Made by a program: the position numbers and the translations under genes. Source: Nitrospira sp. (lineage in GTDB: Bacteria; Nitrospirota; Nitrospiria; Nitrospirales; Nitrospiraceae). From it: a stretch of DNA of 64,000 bases. The DNA is taken from the NCBI GenBank assembly GCA_024760525.1, contig CP060499.1:1302001-1366000 (forward strand), given 5' to 3'. A model generated the notes under the pieces. It saw only the letters and a program-made list of their open reading frames with translations, was not told the origin of the DNA and did not search any database. Positions 8,973 to 17,457 of the stretch are shown one piece after another; the stretch's first letter is position 1; the number at the start of each line of letters is the position of its first letter.

Positions 8973-11771
8973 GTGGCAAAGAAATACGTCTACTATTTCG
9001 GTGATGGCAAAGCCGAGGGCACCTCGAACATGAAGGAGTTGCTCGGTGGAAAAGGCGCAGGGCTGGCCGAGATGACCAATTTGGGTATCTCAGTCCCGCC
9101 TGGGTTTACGATTTCCACCGAAGCCTGCGTCGAGTATTACAGGATCGGCAAGCAATACCCCCAAGGAATGTGGCCTGCGACGTTGCAAGCGCTTAAACGT
9201 GTCGAACGATCGATGGGCATGGGATTCGGGAATCCTGAACGGCCGTTGCTGGTCTCAGTTCGATCCGGCGCGCGAGCCTCCATGCCGGGCATGATGGACA
9301 CCGTGCTGAACGTCGGCCTCACGACGAAGACCGTGGAGGGTTTGGCGGTAAAAACGCGGAACGATCGGTTCGCCCAGGACAGCTATCGGAGATTCGTGTC
9401 GATGTTCGGCAGTATCGTGATGGGTGTGCCTCGCGAGCATTTCGAAGCCATCCTCAAACACAAGAAAGCCGAAGTCGGGGTCGCGCACGAGACGCATTTG
9501 GATGCCAGGCATCTCCGCGAATTGGTTGCAAGTTTCAAAGCCCTCATCAAGGAAGAAACGAAAAAAGATTTTCCGGATGAGCCACTCGAGCAACTGGAAC
9601 TGGCGATCAACGCCGTCTTTTCGTCCTGGTTCGGCGCGCGCGCCATTACCTACCGCCGGTTGTACAGCATTCCCGATTCCTGGGGAACCGCGGTGAACGT
9701 GGTGGCGATGGTCTTTGGGAATATGGGGGAGACAAGCGGCACGGGGGTGGCCTTTACGCGGAGCCCGAGTTCCGGCGATCGGGCCTTCTTCGGTGAATGT
9801 TTGATGAATGCGCAAGGCGAGGATGTCGTGGCGGGGATCCGAACCCCTCTTCCGGTGAGTGCCCTCGCGAAAAATGTCCCTGACGCTTACAAGGACCTCG
9901 AACATACGTATAAGAAGCTCGAAAAGCACTACCGGGATATGCTGGACCTCGAATTTACGATTCAGGAAGGCAAGCTGTATATGCTGCAAACCCGTGTCGG
10001 CAAGCGGACGGGGATTGCGGCGGTGAAGATCGCCGTGGATATGGTGAAAGAAGGGGTCATTTCCAAGCAGGAAGCGGTGCAGCGTATCGGGGCCGATCAA
10101 CTCGCGCAGTATCTCTATCCGATTTTCGACTCCAAAGAAGAATCGAAATCGAACCCGCTGGGGAAGGGGTTGCCGGCCGGGCCGGGCGCAGCCGCGGGGA
10201 AGATCGCGCTGACCCCTGATCGCGCGGTTGAACTGAGAGCGGCGGGCAATCGCGTCGTGCTCGTCAGGCAGGAGACCAGCCCGGATGATATTCACGGGAT
10301 GAACGCGGCGGCCGGTTTCTTGACGGCGCGCGGCGGGATGACGTCTCATGCCGCCGTAGTCGCACGGCAGATGGGCAAGGTCTGTGTCGCAGGGTGTGAC
10401 GCGGTCGAGGTGCTGGACAGCCAAACGGTGAAGATCGGCGCCAAGACGTTCAGGGAGGGAGATTATCTCTCGATCAACGGATCGACCGGCAATGTGTATG
10501 AGGGCGATATCCCGGTCGTCGAATCAGAAATCATTCAAGTCATTCAGGGGAAGCTGGATCCAAAAAAGTCCGACAAATATCAACGGTTCGCGACGATTCT
10601 GTCCTGGGCCGACGGTTTCCGCAGGCTTCGCGTCCGTGCGAACGCCGACGTGCCGGACCAGGCGAAGATCGCCAGAGGGTTCGGCGCGGAAGGCATCGGC
10701 CTGTGCCGGACCGAACACATGTTTTTCGCCGAGGATCGCATTCTGATCATGCAGAAGATGATCTTGGCCCGAACGAAAGAAGAGCGTGAAAAATACCTGG
10801 ATCAGCTGCTGCCTCTGCAGAAGCAGGATTTCGTCGGACTCTACCGAGAGATGAAAGGGTATCCCGTGACGATTCGCTTGCTCGATCCGCCGCTCCATGA
10901 GTTTTTGCCCAAGCGGGAAGAGCTGATGGTCGAGATCGCCCAGCTGGAATTGACGGGACATGACGGGGCCAAGCTGGAAGAACAGCGCCGGCTTCTGGCC
11001 AGAGTCGAGGAGCTGCACGAATTTAATCCGATGCTCGGTCTTCGCGGATGCCGGTTGGGGATCACCATGCCTGAAATCACGCGCATGCAGGCGAGAGCGA
11101 TCATGGAGGCCGCCTGCGAGCTGGCGAAAGAGGGCGTGAAGATCGTTCCCGAGATCATGATTCCGCTCGTGGGCATGGTCTCGGAGATGAAGTCGCAGAA
11201 AGATCTGATCCGTGAAGTGGCTCAAGAAACGACGAAGCGCTACGACGTGAAACTGTCGTACCTGATCGGGACGATGATCGAATTGCCCCGCGCAGCCGTC
11301 ACCGCCGAACACATCGCCAAAGAAGCCGAATTCTTTTCGTTCGGGACGAACGATCTGACGCAAACCACGTTTGGGTTTTCGCGCGATGATGCGGCAAAAT
11401 TCATCGACCATTATCGAACCGTCAACATTATGGAATCGGATCCGTTCGCCGTGTTGGACCGGGAGGGAGTTGGATCGTTGATGCGCCAGGCCATCGCCGG
11501 AGGCCGGCAAACCAGGTCCGATATCAAGTTGGGCATATGCGGCGAGCACGGGGGTGATCCGAGTTCCGTGGAGTTCTGCCATGAACTGGGCTTGGATTAC
11601 GTGAGCTGTTCGCCGTATCGAGTGGCGATTGCCAGATTGGCCGCTGCGCATGCCGCTCTGGCGGAAGCGGATGCCAAGAAGTCCGCTCAACCCGCTACGT
11701 CGTCACGAGTGAGGTCGACGAAAGTACGCCCGAGTCGCCGTCGATCCCGCGTGGCCCGAAAAAGACGGTGA
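8973..11771 (+). CDS. ppdK: Pyruvate, phosphate dikinase
   Basis: 932 residues. Interconverts pyruvate + ATP + Pi with PEP + AMP + PPi, linking glycolysis and gluconeogenesis or the reductive TCA cycle. The N-terminal ATP-grasp nucleotide-binding domain starts KYVYYFGDGKAEG and has LLGGKGAGLAEM. The phosphohistidine domain carries GGMTSHAAVVARQMGK (His near residue 457), and the C-terminal PEP/pyruvate TIM barrel carries GLCRTEHMF, FGTNDLTQTT and GICGEHGGDP. GTG start with AAGGAGAGG upstream. The last 25 or so residues are an Arg/Lys/Ser-rich tail beyond the normal end of the family. The stop overlaps ribD by 4 bp (GTGA). Confidence 0.97.
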   Translation: MAKKYVYYFGDGKAEGTSNMKELLGGKGAGLAEMTNLGISVPPGFTISTEACVEYYRIGKQYPQGMWPATLQALKRVERSMGMGFGNPERPLLVSVRSGARASMPGMMDTVLNVGLTTKTVEGLAVKTRNDRFAQDSYRRFVSMFGSIVMGVPREHFEAILKHKKAEVGVAHETHLDARHLRELVASFKALIKEETKKDFPDEPLEQLELAINAVFSSWFGARAITYRRLYSIPDSWGTAVNVVAMVFGNMGETSGTGVAFTRSPSSGDRAFFGECLMNAQGEDVVAGIRTPLPVSALAKNVPDAYKDLEHTYKKLEKHYRDMLDLEFTIQEGKLYMLQTRVGKRTGIAAVKIAVDMVKEGVISKQEAVQRIGADQLAQYLYPIFDSKEESKSNPLGKGLPAGPGAAAGKIALTPDRAVELRAAGNRVVLVRQETSPDDIHGMNAAAGFLTARGGMTSHAAVVARQMGKVCVAGCDAVEVLDSQTVKIGAKTFREGDYLSINGSTGNVYEGDIPVVESEIIQVIQGKLDPKKSDKYQRFATILSWADGFRRLRVRANADVPDQAKIARGFGAEGIGLCRTEHMFFAEDRILIMQKMILARTKEEREKYLDQLLPLQKQDFVGLYREMKGYPVTIRLLDPPLHEFLPKREELMVEIAQLELTGHDGAKLEEQRRLLARVEELHEFNPMLGLRGCRLGITMPEITRMQARAIMEAACELAKEGVKIVPEIMIPLVGMVSEMKSQKDLIREVAQETTKRYDVKLSYLIGTMIELPRAAVTAEHIAKEAEFFSFGTNDLTQTTFGFSRDDAAKFIDHYRTVNIMESDPFAVLDREGVGSLMRQAIAGGRQTRSDIKLGICGEHGGDPSSVEFCHELGLDYVSCSPYRVAIARLAAAHAALAEADAKKSAQPATSSRVRSTKVRPSRRRSRVARKRR

Positions 11772-12886
11772 CCAAAAAGATCCACGACCTTCGCTATATG
11801 ACCCTGGCCCTTCGCCTGGCCGCGAAGGGCCGGGGAACGGCAAGCCCAAATCCGATGGTTGGGGCCTTGGTGGTTCGTCAAGGTCGCATCATCGGACAGG
11901 GTTTTCATCTCCGGCCTGGAACTCCCCACGCAGAAATCCTCGCACTGCGGCAAGCAGGGCATCGTGCCCGAGGGGCGACGCTCTATGTCACCCTTGAGCC
12001 TTGTTGCCACCTGAAGAAGCGCACGCCTCCTTGTGTCCCTGAAATCGTCCGGTCCGGGGTCCGCCGCGTGGTCATCGCGATGCATGATCCCAATCCCTCG
12101 GTGAAAGGAAGAGGGATCAAGCAGCTTCGCCAGAGTGGAATGTCCCTCACGATCGGAGTTGCGCGGTTGGAAGCGGAAGAGCTGAACAAAGCCTACTGCC
12201 ATTTTATGAAGACCGGGCGCCCCTATGTGATGCTCAAAGCCGGTATGACCCTTGACGGAAAGCTGGCCACGGCGACAGGGGAGTCGCGGTGGATGACGGG
12301 CGTGACGTCTCGCCGGGAGGCGCATCAGCTTCGCCGTGATGCCGATGCCGTATTGGTTGGAGTCGGAACCGTTCTGGCCGATGATCCTTCGCTGACCGCG
12401 AGAATCGGGACGAAATTCGAGACGTTGGCGGCACGGCAGCCTCTCCGGATCGTCGTGGACAGCCGGCTGCGCACTCCGCTCAAGGCGCGAATCCTGACAC
12501 AACAAGACCGAGCAAAAACCGTTATTGCCACAACTGCCGCGGCTCCACGGGCGCGGCGCTCAGCTTTCGAAAAGAAGGGTCTCGAGGTTCTCATCCTTCC
12601 CGCTGTACGGGGCCGTGTGTCGTTGCCTGTTCTACTCACACGACTCGGTCGGCGCGGTATGATGTCTGTATTGGTGGAAGGCGGAGGTGAAGTGAACGCC
12701 GCGATGCTGAGAGGTAAGTTGGTCGATCATATTCGTTTCTATGTGGCGCCGGTGCTTCTTGGTGGTCAAGATGCCAAAGGCATCATCGGTGGGAAAAGTC
12801 CGGCTCGGCTCGCAGGAGCGATCAAGCTGCGTCATATGGTGACACGATCCGTTGGTGATGACATCGTGGTGGAAGGAGATCTGTGA
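11768..12886 (+). CDS. ribD: Bifunctional pyrimidine deaminase/reductase of riboflavin synthesis
   Basis: 372 residues, normal RibD length. It deaminates and then reduces the GTP-cyclohydrolase II product in early riboflavin synthesis. The N-terminal CMP/dCMP-deaminase-type zinc domain has HAE at 54-56 and PCC at 78-80 with a further cysteine at 89. The C-terminal NADPH reductase domain begins at about 155 (KAGMTLDGKLAT, SRWMTG, DAVLVGVGTVLADDP, VEGGGEVNAAML). GTG start inside the ppdK stop. The 3' end overlaps the next gene by 4 bp. RibE, the last enzyme of the pathway, is at the end of the same overlapping run, with four unrelated genes between. Confidence 0.96.
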   Translation: MTKKIHDLRYMTLALRLAAKGRGTASPNPMVGALVVRQGRIIGQGFHLRPGTPHAEILALRQAGHRARGATLYVTLEPCCHLKKRTPPCVPEIVRSGVRRVVIAMHDPNPSVKGRGIKQLRQSGMSLTIGVARLEAEELNKAYCHFMKTGRPYVMLKAGMTLDGKLATATGESRWMTGVTSRREAHQLRRDADAVLVGVGTVLADDPSLTARIGTKFETLAARQPLRIVVDSRLRTPLKARILTQQDRAKTVIATTAAAPRARRSAFEKKGLEVLILPAVRGRVSLPVLLTRLGRRGMMSVLVEGGGEVNAAMLRGKLVDHIRFYVAPVLLGGQDAKGIIGGKSPARLAGAIKLRHMVTRSVGDDIVVEGDL

Positions 12887-14172
12887 CGGCACGGATCAGC
12901 GCTCTCATCCTGTCAGTGCTTATTACGGTCGGCATGGGTTCCGGTTTCGCGGAGGTGTCGGAACCATCCGCCAAGACTCTTACTTCGCTGATCGATAGAT
13001 TTCTCGATACGGACAATAGTGATGAGGCGGAACGCTTACTCTTGAGCATTCTTTCCGATAAGAATGCCTCCGTCGAGTCGGTATCTCAGATCTTAACAGC
13101 AGGACGAACCTATCAGAGCCAACCTGTCGGCACGCTTCCTGACGAACAGATCGTGGTCCGGGGACGGACGTACCCGCTGTCGATGCTGATTCCGACGACG
13201 TATCAGGCGTCGAAAAGCTATGCCTTAGTCGTGTGTTTACATGGATACGGGTTTACCGGAGAAGAGTATTTGGAACGATGGCGAGCACGGTTGAGCAATG
13301 ACTATCTGTTGGCCTGTCCCACCTATCCCTCCGGCGCGTGGTTTACAAGGCAGGCCGAAGATTTAGTGCTGGAAACGATCCGGCAAGCTCGCTGGCGGTA
13401 TCATATCGACCCGGATCGGATTTTTCTCACCGGCATGTCGAACGGGGGGATCGGTGCCTGGCTGATCGGCATGCATCATGCGCCGCTGTTTGCAGGGCTC
13501 GCGCCTATGGCCAGCGGACTGGATAACGTGCTGATGCCTTTCCTAGCCAATCTTCGCAACACTCCGGTCTATATCATTCATGGAGCGAAAGATCAGGTCA
13601 TGCCCGTGGACCTCAGCCGGTCGATCGCCCGAGAACTGGACGCGCTTGGCTATCCGTACGTGTACCGTGAGCATGAGCGCGAGCATCCCATCGCCGGAGG
13701 CCACTATTTCCCGAAAGAAGAACTGCCGGACCTTGTTGCCTGGTTCGATAGCCGGCGCCGCGAACCGCTGCCGTCGAGACTGACTCTCGTGCGCGATGCC
13801 AGCCATTTTCAGCCGTTCAACTGGGTGAGGTTGGAATCAACCGACCCCATCGCCGCGTTTTCAGAAGACCTGGTCGACAAACGTGATGAGCGAATCAAGC
13901 GCCGTGAATATGCCAAGATCGACGCGGCGATTGTTGGAAACAATCGCATCGAGGTCGTTGCCGAGCGCGTTCAGCGGTACAGCTTGTTTTTGAACGATCA
14001 GCTCATTAATTTCTCCGCCCCGCTCACGGTGATGACGAACGGCCGTCTTTCGTTCGAGGGAACGGTTTCGCCGTCGGTTGAAACCTTGCTGCGACAAGCC
14101 AGATTACGGCAGGACCCTGAGCGGCTCATTCCTGTCCATCTCACGATCGCCATAGAGAAGCCGACTTCATGA
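12883..14172 (+). CDS. Secreted alpha/beta-hydrolase (esterase-like)
   Basis: 429 residues with a signal peptide (about residues 1-23, cleavage near GFA). A predicted alpha/beta-hydrolase fold of the esterase/PHB-depolymerase or prolyl-oligopeptidase type: oxyanion strand LVVCLHGYGFTG, nucleophile elbow GMSNGG (Ser of G-x-S-x-G), and acid loop IIHGAKDQVMP (Asp). HPIAGGHYFP is the likely catalytic His region. The C-terminal 150 residues form a separate beta-rich part after the hydrolase core. GTG start overlaps the ribD stop (GTGA), and its own stop overlaps the next start. Substrate unknown; the periplasmic location and the position in a riboflavin run give no clue. Confidence 0.82.
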   Translation: MTARISALILSVLITVGMGSGFAEVSEPSAKTLTSLIDRFLDTDNSDEAERLLLSILSDKNASVESVSQILTAGRTYQSQPVGTLPDEQIVVRGRTYPLSMLIPTTYQASKSYALVVCLHGYGFTGEEYLERWRARLSNDYLLACPTYPSGAWFTRQAEDLVLETIRQARWRYHIDPDRIFLTGMSNGGIGAWLIGMHHAPLFAGLAPMASGLDNVLMPFLANLRNTPVYIIHGAKDQVMPVDLSRSIARELDALGYPYVYREHEREHPIAGGHYFPKEELPDLVAWFDSRRREPLPSRLTLVRDASHFQPFNWVRLESTDPIAAFSEDLVDKRDERIKRREYAKIDAAIVGNNRIEVVAERVQRYSLFLNDQLINFSAPLTVMTNGRLSFEGTVSPSVETLLRQARLRQDPERLIPVHLTIAIEKPTS

Positions 14173-14984
14173 GCTCCACGCGGCAATTCACACCGCGACA
14201 CGTAGCGAGCATGCTCGCCGTTGGGTTCGGAGTGGGGATTGTTTTGTCGGCTGGACCTGGGCAGTCCGAATCCTGTCCATTATCGGAGGTTCATGCCGGA
14301 CTGACCTTTCCCGTTCAGCGAGTGGATCCGAGCTGGGCGTGTAAGCTGCAAGCCATTATCCAGGACCATACAACCGAAAGCAGGGTAGGCCCGGTCCGAG
14401 CCGCACTCTCTGAACCGATGTATCGGCATTTGCTGGATCACCCTCCATTTACTGCGGCGTTGATGAGGCGCCTCAAGCTTGGGTTATACCAGTCAGAGGG
14501 CCGAGGCCCAGGTCGCTTCTGGGGTGATGATGGTGAGGGGACCAAAGGCATCGTGGAGCTTGTGTATGAGGATGCCACGTCCCGTATTTATTATCTCGAA
14601 GGATCGCACGAGAGCCGGCTGCTCCCGCATGTCACAGGAAAAGCGGTCGTCTTTCTCCGGGCAGATCTCGTGAGCAATGCAAATCGTGAAGAAATGATGG
14701 ACAGCACATTGGTCGCGTATACGAAGCTGGACAATCGTTTCCTCTCAGGGTTGGTTTCCCTGCTGCATCCGCTCGTCACCCGCATTGTCAAAAGCAGATT
14801 GCAAAAAGGGGTGGAGACCGTCAATAGATTGGGTCTGGCGATGAGACGAGACCCCCAACGGGTATTGGTAGCGGCCATGGATCCGCCACCATTGCAAGAG
14901 CATCACGTGGCCTTCTTGAAAACGGCGCTCATCCCCCTTCAAGATATCGATAAAGCGATTACCCGCGACAAATCCATCCCATGA
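14169..14984 (+). CDS. Exported protein of unknown function
   Basis: 271 residues. A basic N-terminus and a hydrophobic helix (about 12-30, ending near GQSES) look like a signal peptide. Two cysteines (CPLSEVH and WACKLQ) lie in the first 60 residues after it and may pair. The centre (about 100-170) is beta-rich, with EGTKGIVELVYED and RIYYLEGSHESRLLPHVTG; the C-terminal part is helical. No family is recognised. Start and stop both overlap neighbours by 4 bp (ATGA), so it is translated with the hydrolase before it and the MFS protein after it. Confidence 0.75.
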   Translation: MSSTRQFTPRHVASMLAVGFGVGIVLSAGPGQSESCPLSEVHAGLTFPVQRVDPSWACKLQAIIQDHTTESRVGPVRAALSEPMYRHLLDHPPFTAALMRRLKLGLYQSEGRGPGRFWGDDGEGTKGIVELVYEDATSRIYYLEGSHESRLLPHVTGKAVVFLRADLVSNANREEMMDSTLVAYTKLDNRFLSGLVSLLHPLVTRIVKSRLQKGVETVNRLGLAMRRDPQRVLVAAMDPPPLQEHHVAFLKTALIPLQDIDKAITRDKSIP

Positions 14985-16150
14985 CCACTGCCCGTAGTTT
15001 CACGCTGCTCTGCACCGTCGGTGTGTTCTGTTTCATCAGTTACAATATGGTGCGCATGCCCGTGTTGGCGCTGTTCGCGGAGTCACTGGGCGCCGGACCC
15101 GAGCGAATCGGACTGATTGTCTCGGTTTCGACCTTGACCGGTGTCCTTCTCAAGCTTCCGTCCGGGGCATTGTCCGATATCTATGGGCGACGGTTGCTCC
15201 TGCAGATAGGGGTCATTGCGTTCGGTGTGCCGCCGTTTATCTACCCGTTCGTGTCGGACTTGAACGTCCTGACGGCTCTCCGGATGTTTCATGGCTTGGC
15301 GACGGCCATCTTTGCCCCCAGCGCCTTGGCGACCGTGGCGGACTTGTACCGGGAACGGCGCGGTGCCGCGCTGGGTACGTATACCGCGTGCACACAATCC
15401 GGTGCGCTGCTCGGGCCGTTCATCGGCGGCTATTTTGTCTATCAAGCGGGGTTTTCCTCGGCATTCGTCACAGCCGGGATATTCGGCTGTATAGCCGGCA
15501 TCATTTTCTACAGCCTTCACCTCACGCCACCGCCTCCGAGACTCCGCGAAAAAGGGCTAGCCCCTGTGCTGGTGGAAATGTGGAAAGGGTTTGCCGTCGT
15601 CGTGCGGAATAAGAAGGTCTTGGTGACCAGTTCCACGGATGCGGCCAAGATGATCGCGAATGGCGCCTTGATGGCATTTCTGCCGCTGTACGGTATCTCC
15701 GTTGGGCTCAATCCGGGAGAGGTGGGAACGTTGTTCACGGTCCAGGCGTTCACGTCGTTTTTTTCCAAGCCGATTATGGGCCGGATATCCGACCGAGTCG
15801 GCCGCCAACCGCTGATCGTTCTCGGCCTGCTGATCTGCGCCGGAACCTTTGTCCTCATCCCGCAAGTTTCGATGTTTCCTCTTATGCTTGTGTTGTCCGC
15901 CGGTTTTGGTTTCGGCGAGGCGGTCGTGTCTTCGTCTTCATCAGCGCTTGTCGCAGACAGTTCCGAGTTCAAGACACTCGGGGCGGGTATGGGGATGCAG
16001 GGGACGATCATGGATATCGGGCACGCCAGTGGACCGTTATTGGCGGGCGTGCTGATTGCAAACCTGAGTTATCCCATGGCCTTCGGCATCATTGCCGGGA
16101 TACAACTGGTGGCAGCGAGCGTGTTCTGGGTGGCGATGAAGCGAATGTAG
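14981..16150 (+). CDS. Major facilitator superfamily transporter
   Basis: 389 residues with about 12 hydrophobic segments. The MFS loop 2-3 signature appears as GALSDIYGRRLLLQIG (residues about 63-78) and is repeated in the second half as MGRISDRVGRQPLIVLG. The proline/glycine-rich helix 5 motif (GALLGPFIGGYF) fits drug/H+ antiporter-type exporters. Substrate cannot be told from sequence. ATGA overlap with the gene before it. A riboflavin or flavin precursor role is possible only because of the neighbours. Confidence 0.9.
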   Translation: MTTARSFTLLCTVGVFCFISYNMVRMPVLALFAESLGAGPERIGLIVSVSTLTGVLLKLPSGALSDIYGRRLLLQIGVIAFGVPPFIYPFVSDLNVLTALRMFHGLATAIFAPSALATVADLYRERRGAALGTYTACTQSGALLGPFIGGYFVYQAGFSSAFVTAGIFGCIAGIIFYSLHLTPPPPRLREKGLAPVLVEMWKGFAVVVRNKKVLVTSSTDAAKMIANGALMAFLPLYGISVGLNPGEVGTLFTVQAFTSFFSKPIMGRISDRVGRQPLIVLGLLICAGTFVLIPQVSMFPLMLVLSAGFGFGEAVVSSSSSALVADSSEFKTLGAGMGMQGTIMDIGHASGPLLAGVLIANLSYPMAFGIIAGIQLVAASVFWVAMKRM

Positions 16151-16189
16151 ACGCTGCTATCTCGATGAGGGCTGCGATATAATTGGCGC

Positions 16190-16309
16190 ATGATGAGAGA
16201 GATTGCGGCTGAGAATCTTGTGATCGGCACGCTGGCTGGTCTGGGCGTCGTTGTGTTGCTTGTGCTGTTCGTCTATGTGGTGAAGCAGATCATTATGAGG
16301 AAAGACTGA
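16190..16309 (+). CDS. 39-residue single-span membrane peptide
   Basis: A short frame starting with two ATGs (16190 and 16193) and ending in TGA at 16307-16309, which overlaps the ATG of ribE by one base (TGATG). The peptide has a charged N-terminus (MMREIAAEN), one hydrophobic helix of about 22 residues and a basic end (IIMRKD), the pattern of a small single-pass inner-membrane protein with its C-terminus in the cytoplasm. The overlap with ribE suggests translational coupling. No clear SD precedes it. No family is recognised. Confidence 0.5.
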   Translation: MMREIAAENLVIGTLAGLGVVVLLVLFVYVVKQIIMRKD

Positions 16310-16962
16310 TGTTCTCCGGCATCGTCGAAGAAATGGGCGCAATCACTTCCCTGGGGAAAACGCTTGCGGGAACCAAGCTCACGATCCTCGCCTCGACTGT
16401 GATGAGCGACCTCAAGATCGGTGACAGTGTCAGCGTGAATGGAATCTGTCTCACAGTCGTATCGAGAACCGAGCATGACTTTTCCGTGGAGGTCTCACCT
16501 GAAACACTCTCCGTGACGACGCTCGGTAGCTTTGCAGTGGGAATGCCGGTGAACCTAGAGCGAGCCATGAGGCTCAACGAACGCATCGGCGGGCATCTGG
16601 TGGCCGGCCATGTGGATGGGGTCGGCACCATCCGGGGACGACATCAGGACGCTAACGCGATTATTTTCACCATCGAAGCCCCTCAGCATATATTGCGGTA
16701 CTGTGTCGTGAAAGGCTCCGTGACCGTCGATGGCATCAGCCTAACGGTGAACGAGGTGAGCGACAAAGCCTTTTCCGTGACGATCATTCCGCATACGGCG
16801 AAAGTGACGACGCTCGGTCTCAAACAGGTCAACGATCTTGTGAATCTTGAATCAGATCTCATCGGGAAGTATGTCGAGCGTTTGCTTCAAGAGCGCGACC
16901 AGCTTCCTAAACCCGTTATCAGTATCGATAAAGACTACCTGCAGAAACGTGGACTGATCTGA
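16309..16962 (+). CDS. ribE: Riboflavin synthase alpha chain
   Basis: 217 residues. Converts two 6,7-dimethyl-8-ribityllumazines to riboflavin plus the pyrimidine substrate. It has the two tandem lumazine-binding barrels of the family: repeat 1 begins MFSGIVEEMG and includes SVSVNGICLTVV; repeat 2 (from about residue 98) has GSVTVDGISLTVNEV. GGHLVAGHVDGVG between them is a hallmark. It is the last gene of the ppdK-ribD run and the last chromosomal gene before the accessory island. Confidence 0.97.
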   Translation: MFSGIVEEMGAITSLGKTLAGTKLTILASTVMSDLKIGDSVSVNGICLTVVSRTEHDFSVEVSPETLSVTTLGSFAVGMPVNLERAMRLNERIGGHLVAGHVDGVGTIRGRHQDANAIIFTIEAPQHILRYCVVKGSVTVDGISLTVNEVSDKAFSVTIIPHTAKVTTLGLKQVNDLVNLESDLIGKYVERLLQERDQLPKPVISIDKDYLQKRGLI

Positions 16963-17457
16963 CTTGCGGAGATTAGCCTTCAGCTACCGGCAGTCAGTCT
17001 AGATAGGGAACGCTGCCTCACACGCAGCTGAGTTAACCCTCTCCGATTCCAGCGTACTCAACCATCTCGCAAAATGTAATCAATTCTCAGAAGCCTCGGC
17101 TGGTGAGACTTGACGGAGTCTGCAGATCGGCCGAGAATATGCCGCTCTGGTGTCGATTCCTCACGAACCAGGAATTACTCGGTCACAAGAGGACGCCAGC
17201 TCCAGGATGATTTACACCATGTCCTGATCAACAGAGCTTACGGGGTTAGAAGTCCAATCGATGATCTGTAAATCGGTTTATCCGGTCTGTATATCATATC
17301 AACGCGAAAACGATGCTGGATCCCAACGTGCGTCAAGTCAATTGGTCAGGGCAGATCTCCATTGCCTGCCTGCGGAGATAGGAGAATACTGAGCTAGTTG
17401 CTTCTGCGGGATTATACCGGCTGTTTAAGCATTGTTGGACAGTAACGAAGATTGGCT
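16963..17457 (+). other. Left boundary of the accessory island, no gene seen
   Basis: About 495 bp without a convincing coding frame on either strand. It is more AT-rich than the ribE side. It has the feel of decayed sequence between core and accessory DNA. No integrase remnant, tRNA or direct repeat matching the right side (22242-22397) was found by eye. It must contain the promoter of the SIR2-Macro gene; the only candidate I see is a loose TTATAC at about 17412. Confidence 0.4.
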
